Assembly: GCA_964582065.1 (NCBI GenBank)
Contig: CAZOQG010000086.1
Span: 1 to 6,752 of the forward strand
Direction of reading: 5' to 3'
Source: JACNFS01 sp964582065
GTDB taxonomy: Bacteria > Chloroflexota > Dehalococcoidia > GIF9 > UBA5629
DNA length: 6,752 bases
Under the pieces are notes generated by a model. That model searched no databases, was not told the origin of the DNA, and saw only the letters and a program-made list of their open reading frames with translations. The position numbers were made by a program, and so were the translations under genes. How positions within the stretch are numbered: position 1 is the stretch's first letter; each line of letters begins with the position of its first letter. Shown one piece after another: positions 1 to 5,670 of the stretch.

Positions 1-2
1 GG

Positions 3-359
3 ATTACAGGAGAAGTCGGTGAACTCTTGGTTTGTTACCAACTTGGACTTGGATTAGTATTGGATTCTCGCTCAGAGGGTTTCGATGCCATAGACAAAGA
101 TGGCTTGCGAGTTGAGATTAAAACCCGTCGAAGTGAATCTGAGGGATTACCTTCGGATGCAGGCCGAACAAGTCGTTTTTCTAAACATGAATTTGACTAT
201 GCACTTCTTGGTCTGCTTGACCGTAAATATGGAGTCTGTCAAATTTGGCGTGCCGACTACGATAAGCTAAAGCCAATTATAGAGAAACAGAAACGTCGGG
301 ATCCTAATTTGTCATCTTTCAAACGTGTAGGAGAAAAGATATTTGATGCTACCCGCTGA
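3..359 (+). CDS. PD-(D/E)XK nuclease-like hypothetical protein, 5'-truncated by window edge
   Basis: The reading frame is open to the left edge and shows no ATG before it, so this is the 3' part of a longer gene. A TTG at 27 could serve as a start, but the codons before it read ITGEVGEL. They belong to a G-E-x-G-E helix that normally precedes the core in this kind of protein, so I take the frame as incomplete. The visible core is GFDAID, a short turn, then VEIKTR. This matches the D...(D/E)xK metal site of the PD-(D/E)XK (restriction endonuclease-like) fold, with the Asp of GFDA and the Glu and Lys of EIK as likely catalytic residues. The C-terminal half is charged (EKQKRRD) and has no membrane segment. 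Nuclease activity is inferred from the motif only. It could instead be a non-catalytic DUF with the same fold. Hand counts give 38-48% GC in four 60-base lines (121-360), below the neighbouring tRNA nucleotidyltransferase gene. Confidence 0.7.
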   Translation: MTGEVGELLVCYQLGLGLVLDSRSEGFDAIDKDGLRVEIKTRRSESEGLPSDAGRTSRFSKHEFDYALLGLLDRKYGVCQIWRADYDKLKPIIEKQKRRDPNLSSFKRVGEKIFDATR

Positions 360-372
360 GCACATAGATAAT
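343..372 (+). promoter_or_regulatory. Weak sigma-70-like promoter candidate before the tRNA nucleotidyltransferase gene
   Basis: TTGATG (343-348) and GATAAT (367-372) are separated by 18 nt, matching the -35 and -10 consensus at 4/6 and 5/6 positions. Transcription would start near 379 and leave a leader of about 107 nt before the GTG at 486. The -35 box lies inside the end of the preceding gene. Hexamers of this quality occur by chance, so this is only a candidate. Confidence 0.25.
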
Positions 373-485
373 AACTTAAAGAAGCTACAAGGATAAATCC
401 GAAAACGATGACAGACTCTCCTCAGACATTGGCCACGGCAAACCCGAAGAGTCCTTTTGAAGCTGTTGAAGGACAAAAGTAGGCC

Positions 486-1787
486 GTGTCTCGAAATGTC
501 TCCTCACAACTTGAAGGATACCTGCCGCAGCAGATTCTGAAGCTGGCAAGAGATGCCGGGGAGAAAGCCAGTGAACTGGGGCAGGAACTGTACCTTGTCG
601 GCGGTGTGGTGCGCGATTTGTTTCTGGGCCGTGCTAACTTCGACTTCGATTTGGTAGTCGAAGGCGATGCTATCAGGCTGGCCCAGGAGCTGGCAAAAGA
701 TAGCCAGGCAAAATTGACAGTCCACCCGCGCTTCGGCACTGCTAAACTGAGTTACACTGATTTCAGTCTTGATTTGGCCACTGCCCGCTGTGAGACCTAC
801 AGCAAGCCGGGAGCCCTGCCTGCTGTCCGGCCAGGCAGCCTCAAAGATGACCTCATCCGCCGAGACTTCTCAATCAATGCCATGGCACTGTGCCTGGCGC
901 CTCAACGCTTCGGAGAGCTGCTTGACCTCTATAACGGCAAAAACGACCTCGACAATGAGGTCATTCGTATTCTTCACCCGAATAGCTTCATTGACGATGC
1001 CACCCGAATCCTGCGCGGGCTCCGCTATGAGCAAAGGCTATGTTTCAGGTTAGAGCGAAAAACTGCTGAGCTCCTCCGCCGCGACGCAGCCATGCTGGAC
1101 ACCATAAGCGGCGACCGCATAAGGCACGAGCTGGAGCTAATCCTGAAGGAACACCAGCCGGAGCGAGTTTTGAGGCGCGCTGACGAACTGGGGGTTCTGA
1201 GTAAACTGCACCCGTCCCTCAAAGGCAATGGCTGGCTCAGCGAAAGGTTTGACCAGGCTCGCCGGCTGTACAAACGAACCTCACCCTCTCCCCTTTACCT
1301 ATGTCTGCTTATCTACAACCTGACTGAGAGGGAAAACGAGCAGTTTCTTTCCCGTCTCAACTTCCCAAAGAGGTTAGCTCAAGCAATGCGCCATACTCTG
1401 CAACTGAAAGCCCAGCTTCACAGTCTGGCCAACCCCCAACTCAAGCCCAGCGATATCTACCAGTCGCTTCGCACCTATACAACCCACGCCATTCAAACTA
1501 ACGCGCTGGCTTCAGAATCGCCCGTAGCAAGCCGGCATTTGCAGCTATACCTGGCTAAGCTGCGTTATGTCAAGCCATTATTGGACGGAGAAGACTTACA
1601 GAGAATGGGCGTGCCTCCAGGCCCGCAGCTAGGAAAGATTCTGGAAGCATTACATGAGGCACGGCTCAACGGAGAAGTGAAGACGAGGGAGGAAGAGGAA
1701 AGATTGGTTCATAGCTGGCTCAAAGCTTCTGTTTCTCCATTATCGCCAGGTCAAAAATCAAAAGTCAAAGGTCAAAATGCCAGATAA
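486..1787 (+). CDS. cca: CCA-adding / poly(A) polymerase-type tRNA nucleotidyltransferase (class II)
   Basis: This 433-residue protein belongs to the class II nucleotidyltransferases that build or repair the 3' CCA end of tRNA from CTP and ATP in the cytoplasm. The N-terminal catalytic head shows LVGGVVRD (37-44), the metal-binding DFD (D53, D55) followed by LVVEGDA, a further acidic residue at D96, and RRDFSINAMA (125-134). The neck region has LDLYNGKNDL (146-155) and DDATRILRGLRYEQRL (170-185), the counterpart of the EDxxR motif. GDRIRHELELIL follows as the start of the helical tRNA-binding part. GTG at 486 is chosen because an in-frame TAG sits at 480-482 and the next in-frame Met is inside the catalytic domain. 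GAAGGA (468-473) is a possible, distant ribosome site. Whether the enzyme adds CCA, only CC or only A cannot be told from motifs alone. The last residues (QKSKVKGQNAR) are encoded by a heptamer repeat and are probably not part of the conserved fold. Confidence 0.9.
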   Translation: MSRNVSSQLEGYLPQQILKLARDAGEKASELGQELYLVGGVVRDLFLGRANFDFDLVVEGDAIRLAQELAKDSQAKLTVHPRFGTAKLSYTDFSLDLATARCETYSKPGALPAVRPGSLKDDLIRRDFSINAMALCLAPQRFGELLDLYNGKNDLDNEVIRILHPNSFIDDATRILRGLRYEQRLCFRLERKTAELLRRDAAMLDTISGDRIRHELELILKEHQPERVLRRADELGVLSKLHPSLKGNGWLSERFDQARRLYKRTSPSPLYLCLLIYNLTERENEQFLSRLNFPKRLAQAMRHTLQLKAQLHSLANPQLKPSDIYQSLRTYTTHAIQTNALASESPVASRHLQLYLAKLRYVKPLLDGEDLQRMGVPPGPQLGKILEALHEARLNGEVKTREEEERLVHSWLKASVSPLSPGQKSKVKGQNAR

Positions 1788-1857
1788 AGATGCAAAAATG
1801 TCATGGCTTGCTCTTTAGGGTCGGAATTGTTGAAACCTGTACTTTTTGACTTTTGAC
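1750..1857. repeat. GTCAAAA heptamer cluster, tandem on one side and inverted on the other
   Basis: Four heptamers of the form RTCAAAR stand in tandem at 1750-1777 (GTCAAAA, ATCAAAA, GTCAAAG, GTCAAAA). Two inverted copies (TTTTGAC twice) stand at 1844-1857. A perfect 12-nt inverted pair, TCAAAAGTCAAA (1758-1769) and TTTGACTTTTGA (1845-1856), lies within it. CAAAATG (1773-1779) also recurs inverted at 1862-1868, but in an order that cannot nest into the same stem. The left block forms the last codons of the nucleotidyltransferase gene. The right block lies in the 138-nt gap between two convergent genes. Otherwise this gap shows no GC-rich hairpin with a T-run. The arrangement resembles small dispersed intergenic repeats; a very long-looped, weak two-way terminator is an alternative. 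Confidence 0.6.
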
Positions 1858-1925
1858 TCGTCATTTTGCCTTTTTGTATTTAACTTCTGCATTTCGCCTG
1901 TTCGAAGCGGATAGGCATTCTGGCG

Positions 1926-2786
1926 TTAGATCACTTTGGGCACAACGATAGACACGGAATAAGCTTCAAGCCCCTGCTGGCAAAGCCGCCGATGTAATTC
2001 CTCAGCCTCGGCCTCACTATTCACAGGAGCGAAAATAGCCGGTCCCGAGCCAGCTAAATGGATGTCTGCGCCGCCAGCTTCCTCAAAACGTTTCCAATAC
2101 TCCTCAAGTCCAGGGAAGGCATCGAAGGCTACTTTATCGAAAACATTAAACAACAGAGAAGGGCTGATTTGTCTATCTCCAGACCAGGCTGCCACGGCTT
2201 TGTCAGTGAATTGCCCTTGAGTAAAATGCTGGTCATCCAGCCGGGCATAAAGCTGTTGTGTTTTGCCAGGCATTTGCGGCAATGGCGGCAATAGCAAGAC
2301 AAACCAGCCTGGCAACGAAGCTGACAAGGGGGTCACCCTTTCGCCTCTGCCCTCTACCAGGGCCGTGCCCTTATAAATGAAAAAGGGGGCATCTGACCCC
2401 AGCTTGGCTCCCAGCCCAACCAAACCTGAAGTCGTCAGTTCCAGCCCCCAGAGCTTGTTGAGGGCCAGCAGAACCGCAGCCGCATCGCTACTACCACCAC
2501 CCAAACCGGCACCCCACGGGATTTGCTTCTCTATCCCAATCTTGACCCCCTTCTCACAACCACTAACTTCCTTGAGCAATTCAGCCGCTTGAATTGCCAG
2601 GTTATCCGAAGACTGCAAACTCGGCTCGGTGCACTCCAAAGAAATGCGCTCGGCCAACTCAAAAGAAAGGACATCACACAGGCTAATTGTTTGAACCAGG
2701 CTGCGAATCTCGTGATAGCCATCATCACGTTTGCCCAGAACTTCAAGGGCAAGGTTAATCTTAGCCGGCGCTAAGCCAGTCAGCAT
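1926..2786 (-). CDS. ispE: 4-diphosphocytidyl-2-C-methyl-D-erythritol kinase
   Basis: This GHMP-family kinase phosphorylates CDP-methylerythritol with ATP, the fourth step of the MEP route to isopentenyl diphosphate. At 286 residues it has the usual family length. Motif 1 is PAKINLAL (7-14) with the conserved K9. The ATP-binding glycine-rich loop is PWGAGLGGGSSDAAA (90-104). GSDAPFF (130-136) contains D132, which aligns with the catalytic Asp of E. coli IspE. Motif 3 is LAGSGPAIF (244-252). The early GYHEI (23-27) is also typical of IspE rather than of other GHMP kinases. The ATG at 2784-2786 follows the rsmA stop codon by 6 nt, and its Shine-Dalgarno AGGGAAGGA (2797-2805) lies inside the end of rsmA, so translation is probably coupled. 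It is the last gene of the minus-strand run. No clear Rho-independent terminator follows it. Confidence 0.96.
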   Translation of the reverse strand: MLTGLAPAKINLALEVLGKRDDGYHEIRSLVQTISLCDVLSFELAERISLECTEPSLQSSDNLAIQAAELLKEVSGCEKGVKIGIEKQIPWGAGLGGGSSDAAAVLLALNKLWGLELTTSGLVGLGAKLGSDAPFFIYKGTALVEGRGERVTPLSASLPGWFVLLLPPLPQMPGKTQQLYARLDDQHFTQGQFTDKAVAAWSGDRQISPSLLFNVFDKVAFDAFPGLEEYWKRFEEAGGADIHLAGSGPAIFAPVNSEAEAEELHRRLCQQGLEAYSVSIVVPKVI

Positions 2787-2792
2787 AACGTT

Positions 2793-3650
2793 CTAATCCT
2801 TCCCTGAAGCTGCCCAAACCTCATACAACCTCGCCCACTCCTCAAGGCTAAGTGTCTCAGCCCGGCGCTGAGACTCTATTCCGGCTCTCTCCAGCAATGG
2901 CGCAACTTCAGCCGGTTTCACTCCCATGCCTTGAGCTAGCGAATTGTGCAGTTGCTTACGAGGCGAGCTAAACCCACATTTGACCACCTGGAAAAAGCCA
3001 TTGATATCAGCCACCTTAACCGCGGGTTCTGGAAGTAGGTCAAAACGCACAATGGCCGAATCTACCTTCGGCGGTGGATAGAAGCTTTGCGAAGGCACGT
3101 ACGAAACGATTTTCGGCTTACTATATACTTGCAGGCTGACCGCCAGCAAACTCATCTTCCCTGGACCGGCAACAATAGCATTACCGACTTCCTTCTGAAC
3201 CATTACCACCATCAATGAGGGTTTGGGCGAGGCTTCAACAAAATGGCGCAATATGGGGGAAGTAATATAATAGGGTAGATTAGCCACCACCTTATAATCG
3301 CCTTTTGTTTCCAATAGCTGCGATGGACTAACCTTGAGTATATCAGCATTAATTACATTCACATTGGGCACGGAAGCCAGCTTGCGCTTCAGGAGCGAAG
3401 CCAGTTTCGTGTCGAGCTCTACAGCAATAACTTTGCCAGCCCGTCGGGCTAGCTCAGCAGTCAATACGCCCAAACCGGGGCCAATCTCAATTACAATGTC
3501 TTCTGAGGAGAGCTCCGCAGCTACGAGTATGGTGTCCAGGATAGCTTCATCTACAAGGAAATGCTGCCCCAGCCTTTTCTTCGGCCTGATACCAGTCTGG
3601 CGAAGCAGCTTGCCGACCTGAACCGAAGGTGAACTCGCTTTCTTGGGCAC
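2793..3650 (-). CDS. rsmA: 16S rRNA (adenine1518-N6/adenine1519-N6)-dimethyltransferase
   Basis: RsmA (KsgA) dimethylates two adjacent adenines near the 3' end of 16S rRNA using S-adenosylmethionine, a late step in 30S assembly. The 285-residue protein has the family signature KKRLGQHFL (24-32), SAM motif I EIGPGLGVLT (55-64), the acidic ribose-binding E78 in AVELD, D103, and the catalytic motif IV NLPYYITSPIL (124-134). SQSFYPPPKVDSAIVRF and a C-terminal ETLSLEEWARLYE complete the usual pattern. The start is taken as GTG at 3648-3650. No in-frame ATG is available before the conserved core, and a modest AAAGG lies 6 nt upstream, so the exact start is less sure than the identity. The gene begins 34 nt after the amidohydrolase stop and ends 6 nt before ispE. 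The rsmA-ispE neighbourhood is common in bacteria. Confidence 0.96.
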   Translation of the reverse strand: MPKKASSPSVQVGKLLRQTGIRPKKRLGQHFLVDEAILDTILVAAELSSEDIVIEIGPGLGVLTAELARRAGKVIAVELDTKLASLLKRKLASVPNVNVINADILKVSPSQLLETKGDYKVVANLPYYITSPILRHFVEASPKPSLMVVMVQKEVGNAIVAGPGKMSLLAVSLQVYSKPKIVSYVPSQSFYPPPKVDSAIVRFDLLPEPAVKVADINGFFQVVKCGFSSPRKQLHNSLAQGMGVKPAEVAPLLERAGIESQRRAETLSLEEWARLYEVWAASGKD

Positions 3651-3684
3651 TTAAAGCCTTTGACTCTCCCGACACTTGCGACCT

Positions 3685-4548
3685 CTAAACCTTGAGCTTG
3701 AGAATCCTTTGGGCATTCTTGTACAGAACCTTCTCAATCACTTCTGGTTTATAGCCGCCGCCTTCAAATTCCTCAAGCCAACGCTTGGGCGGGATATCAG
3801 GGTAGTCAGAGCCAAACATAAACTTATCCTGGAGACGCCCGTTAACCTCCCTCCTAATAGGTTCAGGGAAGTATTTCGGCGCCCACCCAGAGAGGTCAGC
3901 ATAGACATTCGCTTTGTGGAGCAAAACCGCAATTTGCTCCTCATGCCAGGGCCAGGCTGGATGAATCATGACTATTGTCAACTCAGGGAAATCAGCGGCG
4001 ACATCATCAATATAGGGGATAGGCTTGGTATACTTTAGGCGCACCCCGTGACCTCCGGGCAAACCAGCACCCAGGCCGGTAGTCCCGGTGTGAAAAGAAA
4101 CCGCTGTTTTCAGCTCGACACATTTCTCATAGAGGGGGTAGAATCGCGTGTCGTTGGGGAAAAAAGCCTGCGCCGCTTGCTGAAACTTTAGCCCCATCAA
4201 ACCCAGCTCCTTGACGCATCTCTCCAGCTCTTTTACGGCTGCTTTCCCTTTCCAAGGGTCAATCATTGCCCAGCCACCGATAAACACATCTGGAAACTTC
4301 TTGATTAGTCTGGCCACCTCGTCATTGGTATCGCTGGTATCATAGCCACTCTCACTTTGAGAATCCCAACCTATGATGAGAGCCCTTACATCAAGCTCCC
4401 TGAAATCTTGCGCCATCTCCTCATCTGTCCTAACCTTGGCGGCAATTCCGTAGTACTTGTAAAGAGTCTCCGCTACCTCGGGACCCCACATACGCTCGCG
4501 GGAAAAAGCATCTGTGCTTGGGTGGGCGTGAACATCAATAGCTCTCAT
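3685..4548 (-). CDS. Metal-dependent amidohydrolase-family protein (amidohydrolase 2, TIM barrel)
   Basis: This 287-residue protein has the metal ligands of the amidohydrolase superfamily in order: D5-V-H7-A-H9 on the first strand, H153 in SFHTGT, H196 in MIHPAWPW, and D248 in FGSDYP near the end. That pattern is typical of the amidohydrolase_2 group, which includes ACMSD-type decarboxylases, hydratases and C-C or lactone hydrolases of aromatic or cyclic acids. It normally binds one divalent metal, and the protein is expected to be cytoplasmic. The ATG at 4546-4548 has AGGAGGT (4555-4561) 6 nt upstream. The gene lies between a MenB/BadI-like crotonase (47 nt before) and rsmA (34 nt after). 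Its position beside the crotonase and SDR suggests a role on a ring-derived or CoA-linked carboxylic acid. The reaction cannot be named from sequence, and decarboxylation or hydration is as likely as hydrolysis. Confidence 0.88.
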   Translation of the reverse strand: MRAIDVHAHPSTDAFSRERMWGPEVAETLYKYYGIAAKVRTDEEMAQDFRELDVRALIIGWDSQSESGYDTSDTNDEVARLIKKFPDVFIGGWAMIDPWKGKAAVKELERCVKELGLMGLKFQQAAQAFFPNDTRFYPLYEKCVELKTAVSFHTGTTGLGAGLPGGHGVRLKYTKPIPYIDDVAADFPELTIVMIHPAWPWHEEQIAVLLHKANVYADLSGWAPKYFPEPIRREVNGRLQDKFMFGSDYPDIPPKRWLEEFEGGGYKPEVIEKVLYKNAQRILKLKV

Positions 4549-4554
4549 CTCAAG

Positions 4555-4561
4555 ACCTCCT
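4555..4561 (-). promoter_or_regulatory. Shine-Dalgarno site of the amidohydrolase gene
   Basis: On the minus strand this reads AGGAGGT, 6 nt before the ATG at 4548. It fixes the start, with metal-ligand residue D5 close behind. Confidence 0.8.
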
Positions 4562-4595
4562 ATTGCCTAAACTTGGAGAAGTCAGCCTTCCCTTT

Positions 4596-4624
4596 CTACA
4601 CGGAGGCGTTCCGCCCTTCCGTAG
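4596..4624 (-). other. Imperfect hairpin spanning the crotonase stop codon
   Basis: CTAC, GGA and GGCG (4596-4608) pair with CGCC, TCC and GTAG (4612-4624), giving 11 pairs around a 3-nt loop with a 2-nt bulge on each arm. The outer arm contains the stop codon of the crotonase gene. In the mRNA it is followed by AAAGGG and not by a U-run, so it is not a typical terminator. It could protect the 3' end or set the ratio between this gene and the amidohydrolase, or be chance. Confidence 0.35.
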
Positions 4625-5465
4625 CTTCCTCTTCATAAACTCCGGGAAATATTTCTTTTCTTCTAAATCTCTGCCATTCCGGTTTCTTCTTCTCCCAGAA
4701 TGACTTCTTCCAATGTTCGGCCTCCTCAGTAGCATAATATTTCCACAGATACTGAAAAGACACGCTCTCAATTGCACGCGCATATGCGGTAGCGGCATTG
4801 AAACTTGCTTTGAGACCGGCTATGGCACCGGGACTTTTTTCTAATATTTCATCGCACCACTTGTCGACTTCCTCCTCCAATTTGTCGGCAGGCACTACCT
4901 TATTCACCAATCCCATCTCCAGAGCTTCTCTAGCAGTATATCTGTGACAAAGATACCATATCTCTCTGGCCTTCTTTTCTCCCACTACCAACATCAGGTC
5001 GATACAACCCACTCCGGCGTCGAAACTTCCTACCATTGGACCTGCTTGGCCAAATGTAGCATTCTCCGAAGCTATAGAAAGGTCGCAAACCTGTTGATAG
5101 ACTTGCCCTCCTCCTATAGCATAGCCATTTACGGCTGCAATTACCGGCTTTGGCATCTCTCTTATAAGTGTTTTAACCTTAGTATCCCTCTCTAACATCC
5201 CATAACGGTAACCGGTTTTTGCCTCTTTTGCATCCCCACCGGTGCAAAATGCCTTGTCACCTGCTCCGGTAAGAACTACCACACCTACACGAGCATCGTC
5301 TGCTGCGTCTTCAAGAGCTCTTATTAGCTCGAGCTGAGTGTCAGTACTGAAAGCATTGTATGCCTCAGGCCGGTTTATTGTTATCCTAGCTACACCTGGC
5401 CTTTTTTCATAGATAATATCTTTAAACTCAAATTCCGCTACTTTTTCCCATTTGGTTTTTACCAT
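4596..5465 (-). CDS. Crotonase-superfamily enzyme, MenB/BadI-like (enoyl-CoA hydratase/isomerase family)
   Basis: With the ATG at 5463-5465 the protein has 289 residues. The start is supported by a strong AAGGAGGT (5475-5482) with 9-nt spacing; an upstream in-frame TTG at 5552 has no such site. Crotonase oxyanion-hole segments are CTGGD (74-78) and GYAIGGG (114-120). FGQAGPMVGSFDAG (138-151), KKAREIWYLC (164-173), EALEMGLVNKVVP (180-192) and YYATEEAEHWKKSFWEKKKPEW near the C-terminus are characteristic of two related enzymes. These are dihydroxynaphthoyl-CoA synthase (MenB) and 2-ketocyclohexanecarboxyl-CoA hydrolase (BadI), not ordinary enoyl-CoA hydratases. S147 and D149 match conserved active-site positions of MenB. 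The usual GYG after this motif is GVG here (V152). The BadH-like SDR upstream and the lack of other menaquinone genes favour a BadI-like ring-opening role, but MenB-like Claisen chemistry is not excluded. Hand counts give 37-50% GC in three sampled lines. Confidence 0.88.
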   Translation of the reverse strand: MVKTKWEKVAEFEFKDIIYEKRPGVARITINRPEAYNAFSTDTQLELIRALEDAADDARVGVVVLTGAGDKAFCTGGDAKEAKTGYRYGMLERDTKVKTLIREMPKPVIAAVNGYAIGGGQVYQQVCDLSIASENATFGQAGPMVGSFDAGVGCIDLMLVVGEKKAREIWYLCHRYTAREALEMGLVNKVVPADKLEEEVDKWCDEILEKSPGAIAGLKASFNAATAYARAIESVSFQYLWKYYATEEAEHWKKSFWEKKKPEWQRFRRKEIFPGVYEEEATEGRNASV

Positions 5466-5474
5466 TAATATTAG

Positions 5475-5482
5475 ACCTCCTT
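5475..5482 (-). promoter_or_regulatory. Shine-Dalgarno site of the crotonase gene
   Basis: On the minus strand this reads AAGGAGGT, nearly the full anti-16S complement, 9 nt before the ATG at 5465. It decides the start against the longer in-frame TTG version at 5552. Confidence 0.85.
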
Positions 5483-5513
5483 CATTGAAACCACTCAATC
5501 TGCCACAAGTCAA

Positions 5514-5529
5514 ACAGGGATATCCCTGT
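5514..5529. promoter_or_regulatory. Perfect 16-bp palindrome upstream of the crotonase gene (possible operator)
   Basis: ACAGGGATATCCCTGT is a perfect dyad centred 56 nt before the crotonase ATG, in the 205-nt gap between the SDR and crotonase genes. It could be bound by a dimeric repressor or form a 6-bp stem with an AUAU loop in RNA. A TTGACT (5508-5513) directly abuts it downstream on the minus strand, but the matching -10 would put the transcription start inside the ribosome site. I therefore do not call that promoter. Confidence 0.45.
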
Positions 5530-5535
5530 ACTTCC

Positions 5536-5551
5536 TGAGGACCTTTCCTCA
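5536..5551. promoter_or_regulatory. Second 16-bp dyad next to the palindrome
   Basis: TGAGGA and TCCTCA flank a CCTT centre, so both 6-nt arms match perfectly. Its centre is 22 bp from that of the neighbouring palindrome, about two helical turns. Both sites share AGG-N6-CCT at the same positions, consistent with two binding sites for one regulator on one face of the helix. No regulator gene is in the window. Confidence 0.35.
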
Positions 5552-5670
5552 ATCACAGAGCATCCTCTTTCTCCTAACGTCTTGCCTGCCTCTTAACCTC
5601 CTCCCTCAAATGACTGGCCCCCAGGGCAAGCGCGGATTGTCAATAGTGTCTCTTGGCTGTGGTCTCCTGA

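Noticed and set aside
504..739. Minus-strand open frames opposite the nucleotidyltransferase
   Set aside because: They are antisense to well-supported conserved motifs, with low-complexity Ser/Pro-rich translations and no ribosome site.
1750..1857. CRISPR array
   Set aside because: The repeats are 7 nt, directly adjacent and without spacers, and the second block is inverted.
1788..1925. Rho-independent terminator between the convergent genes
   Set aside because: Only a 4-bp stem (GCCT/AGGC) after ispE and a long-looped A/T-rich inverted repeat are present. Neither is a GC-rich stem followed by a T-run.
3334..4038. Plus-strand open frames opposite rsmA and the amidohydrolase
   Set aside because: These are shadows of conserved genes; the translations show no recognisable domain.
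5101..5220. Ordinary short-chain enoyl-CoA hydratase identity for the crotonase
   Set aside because: GSFDAG, KKAREIWYLC and the C-terminal EEAEHWKKSFWEKKKPEW place it with the MenB/BadI group instead.
5484..5513. TTGACT (5508-5513) and TTCAAT (5484-5489), 18-nt spacer, as a promoter for the crotonase gene on the minus strand
   Set aside because: Transcription would start near 5477, within the ribosome-binding site at 5475-5482, leaving no functional leader.
5466..5552. 29-residue N-terminal extension of the crotonase from a TTG at 5552
   Set aside because: It has no ribosome site, its sequence does not fit the family, and the ATG at 5465 has an excellent Shine-Dalgarno. The extension would also cover both dyads.
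5638..5643. Perfect TTGACA on the minus strand just after the SDR gene
   Set aside because: No recognisable -10 hexamer lies 16-19 nt downstream; the sequence there is GC-rich.
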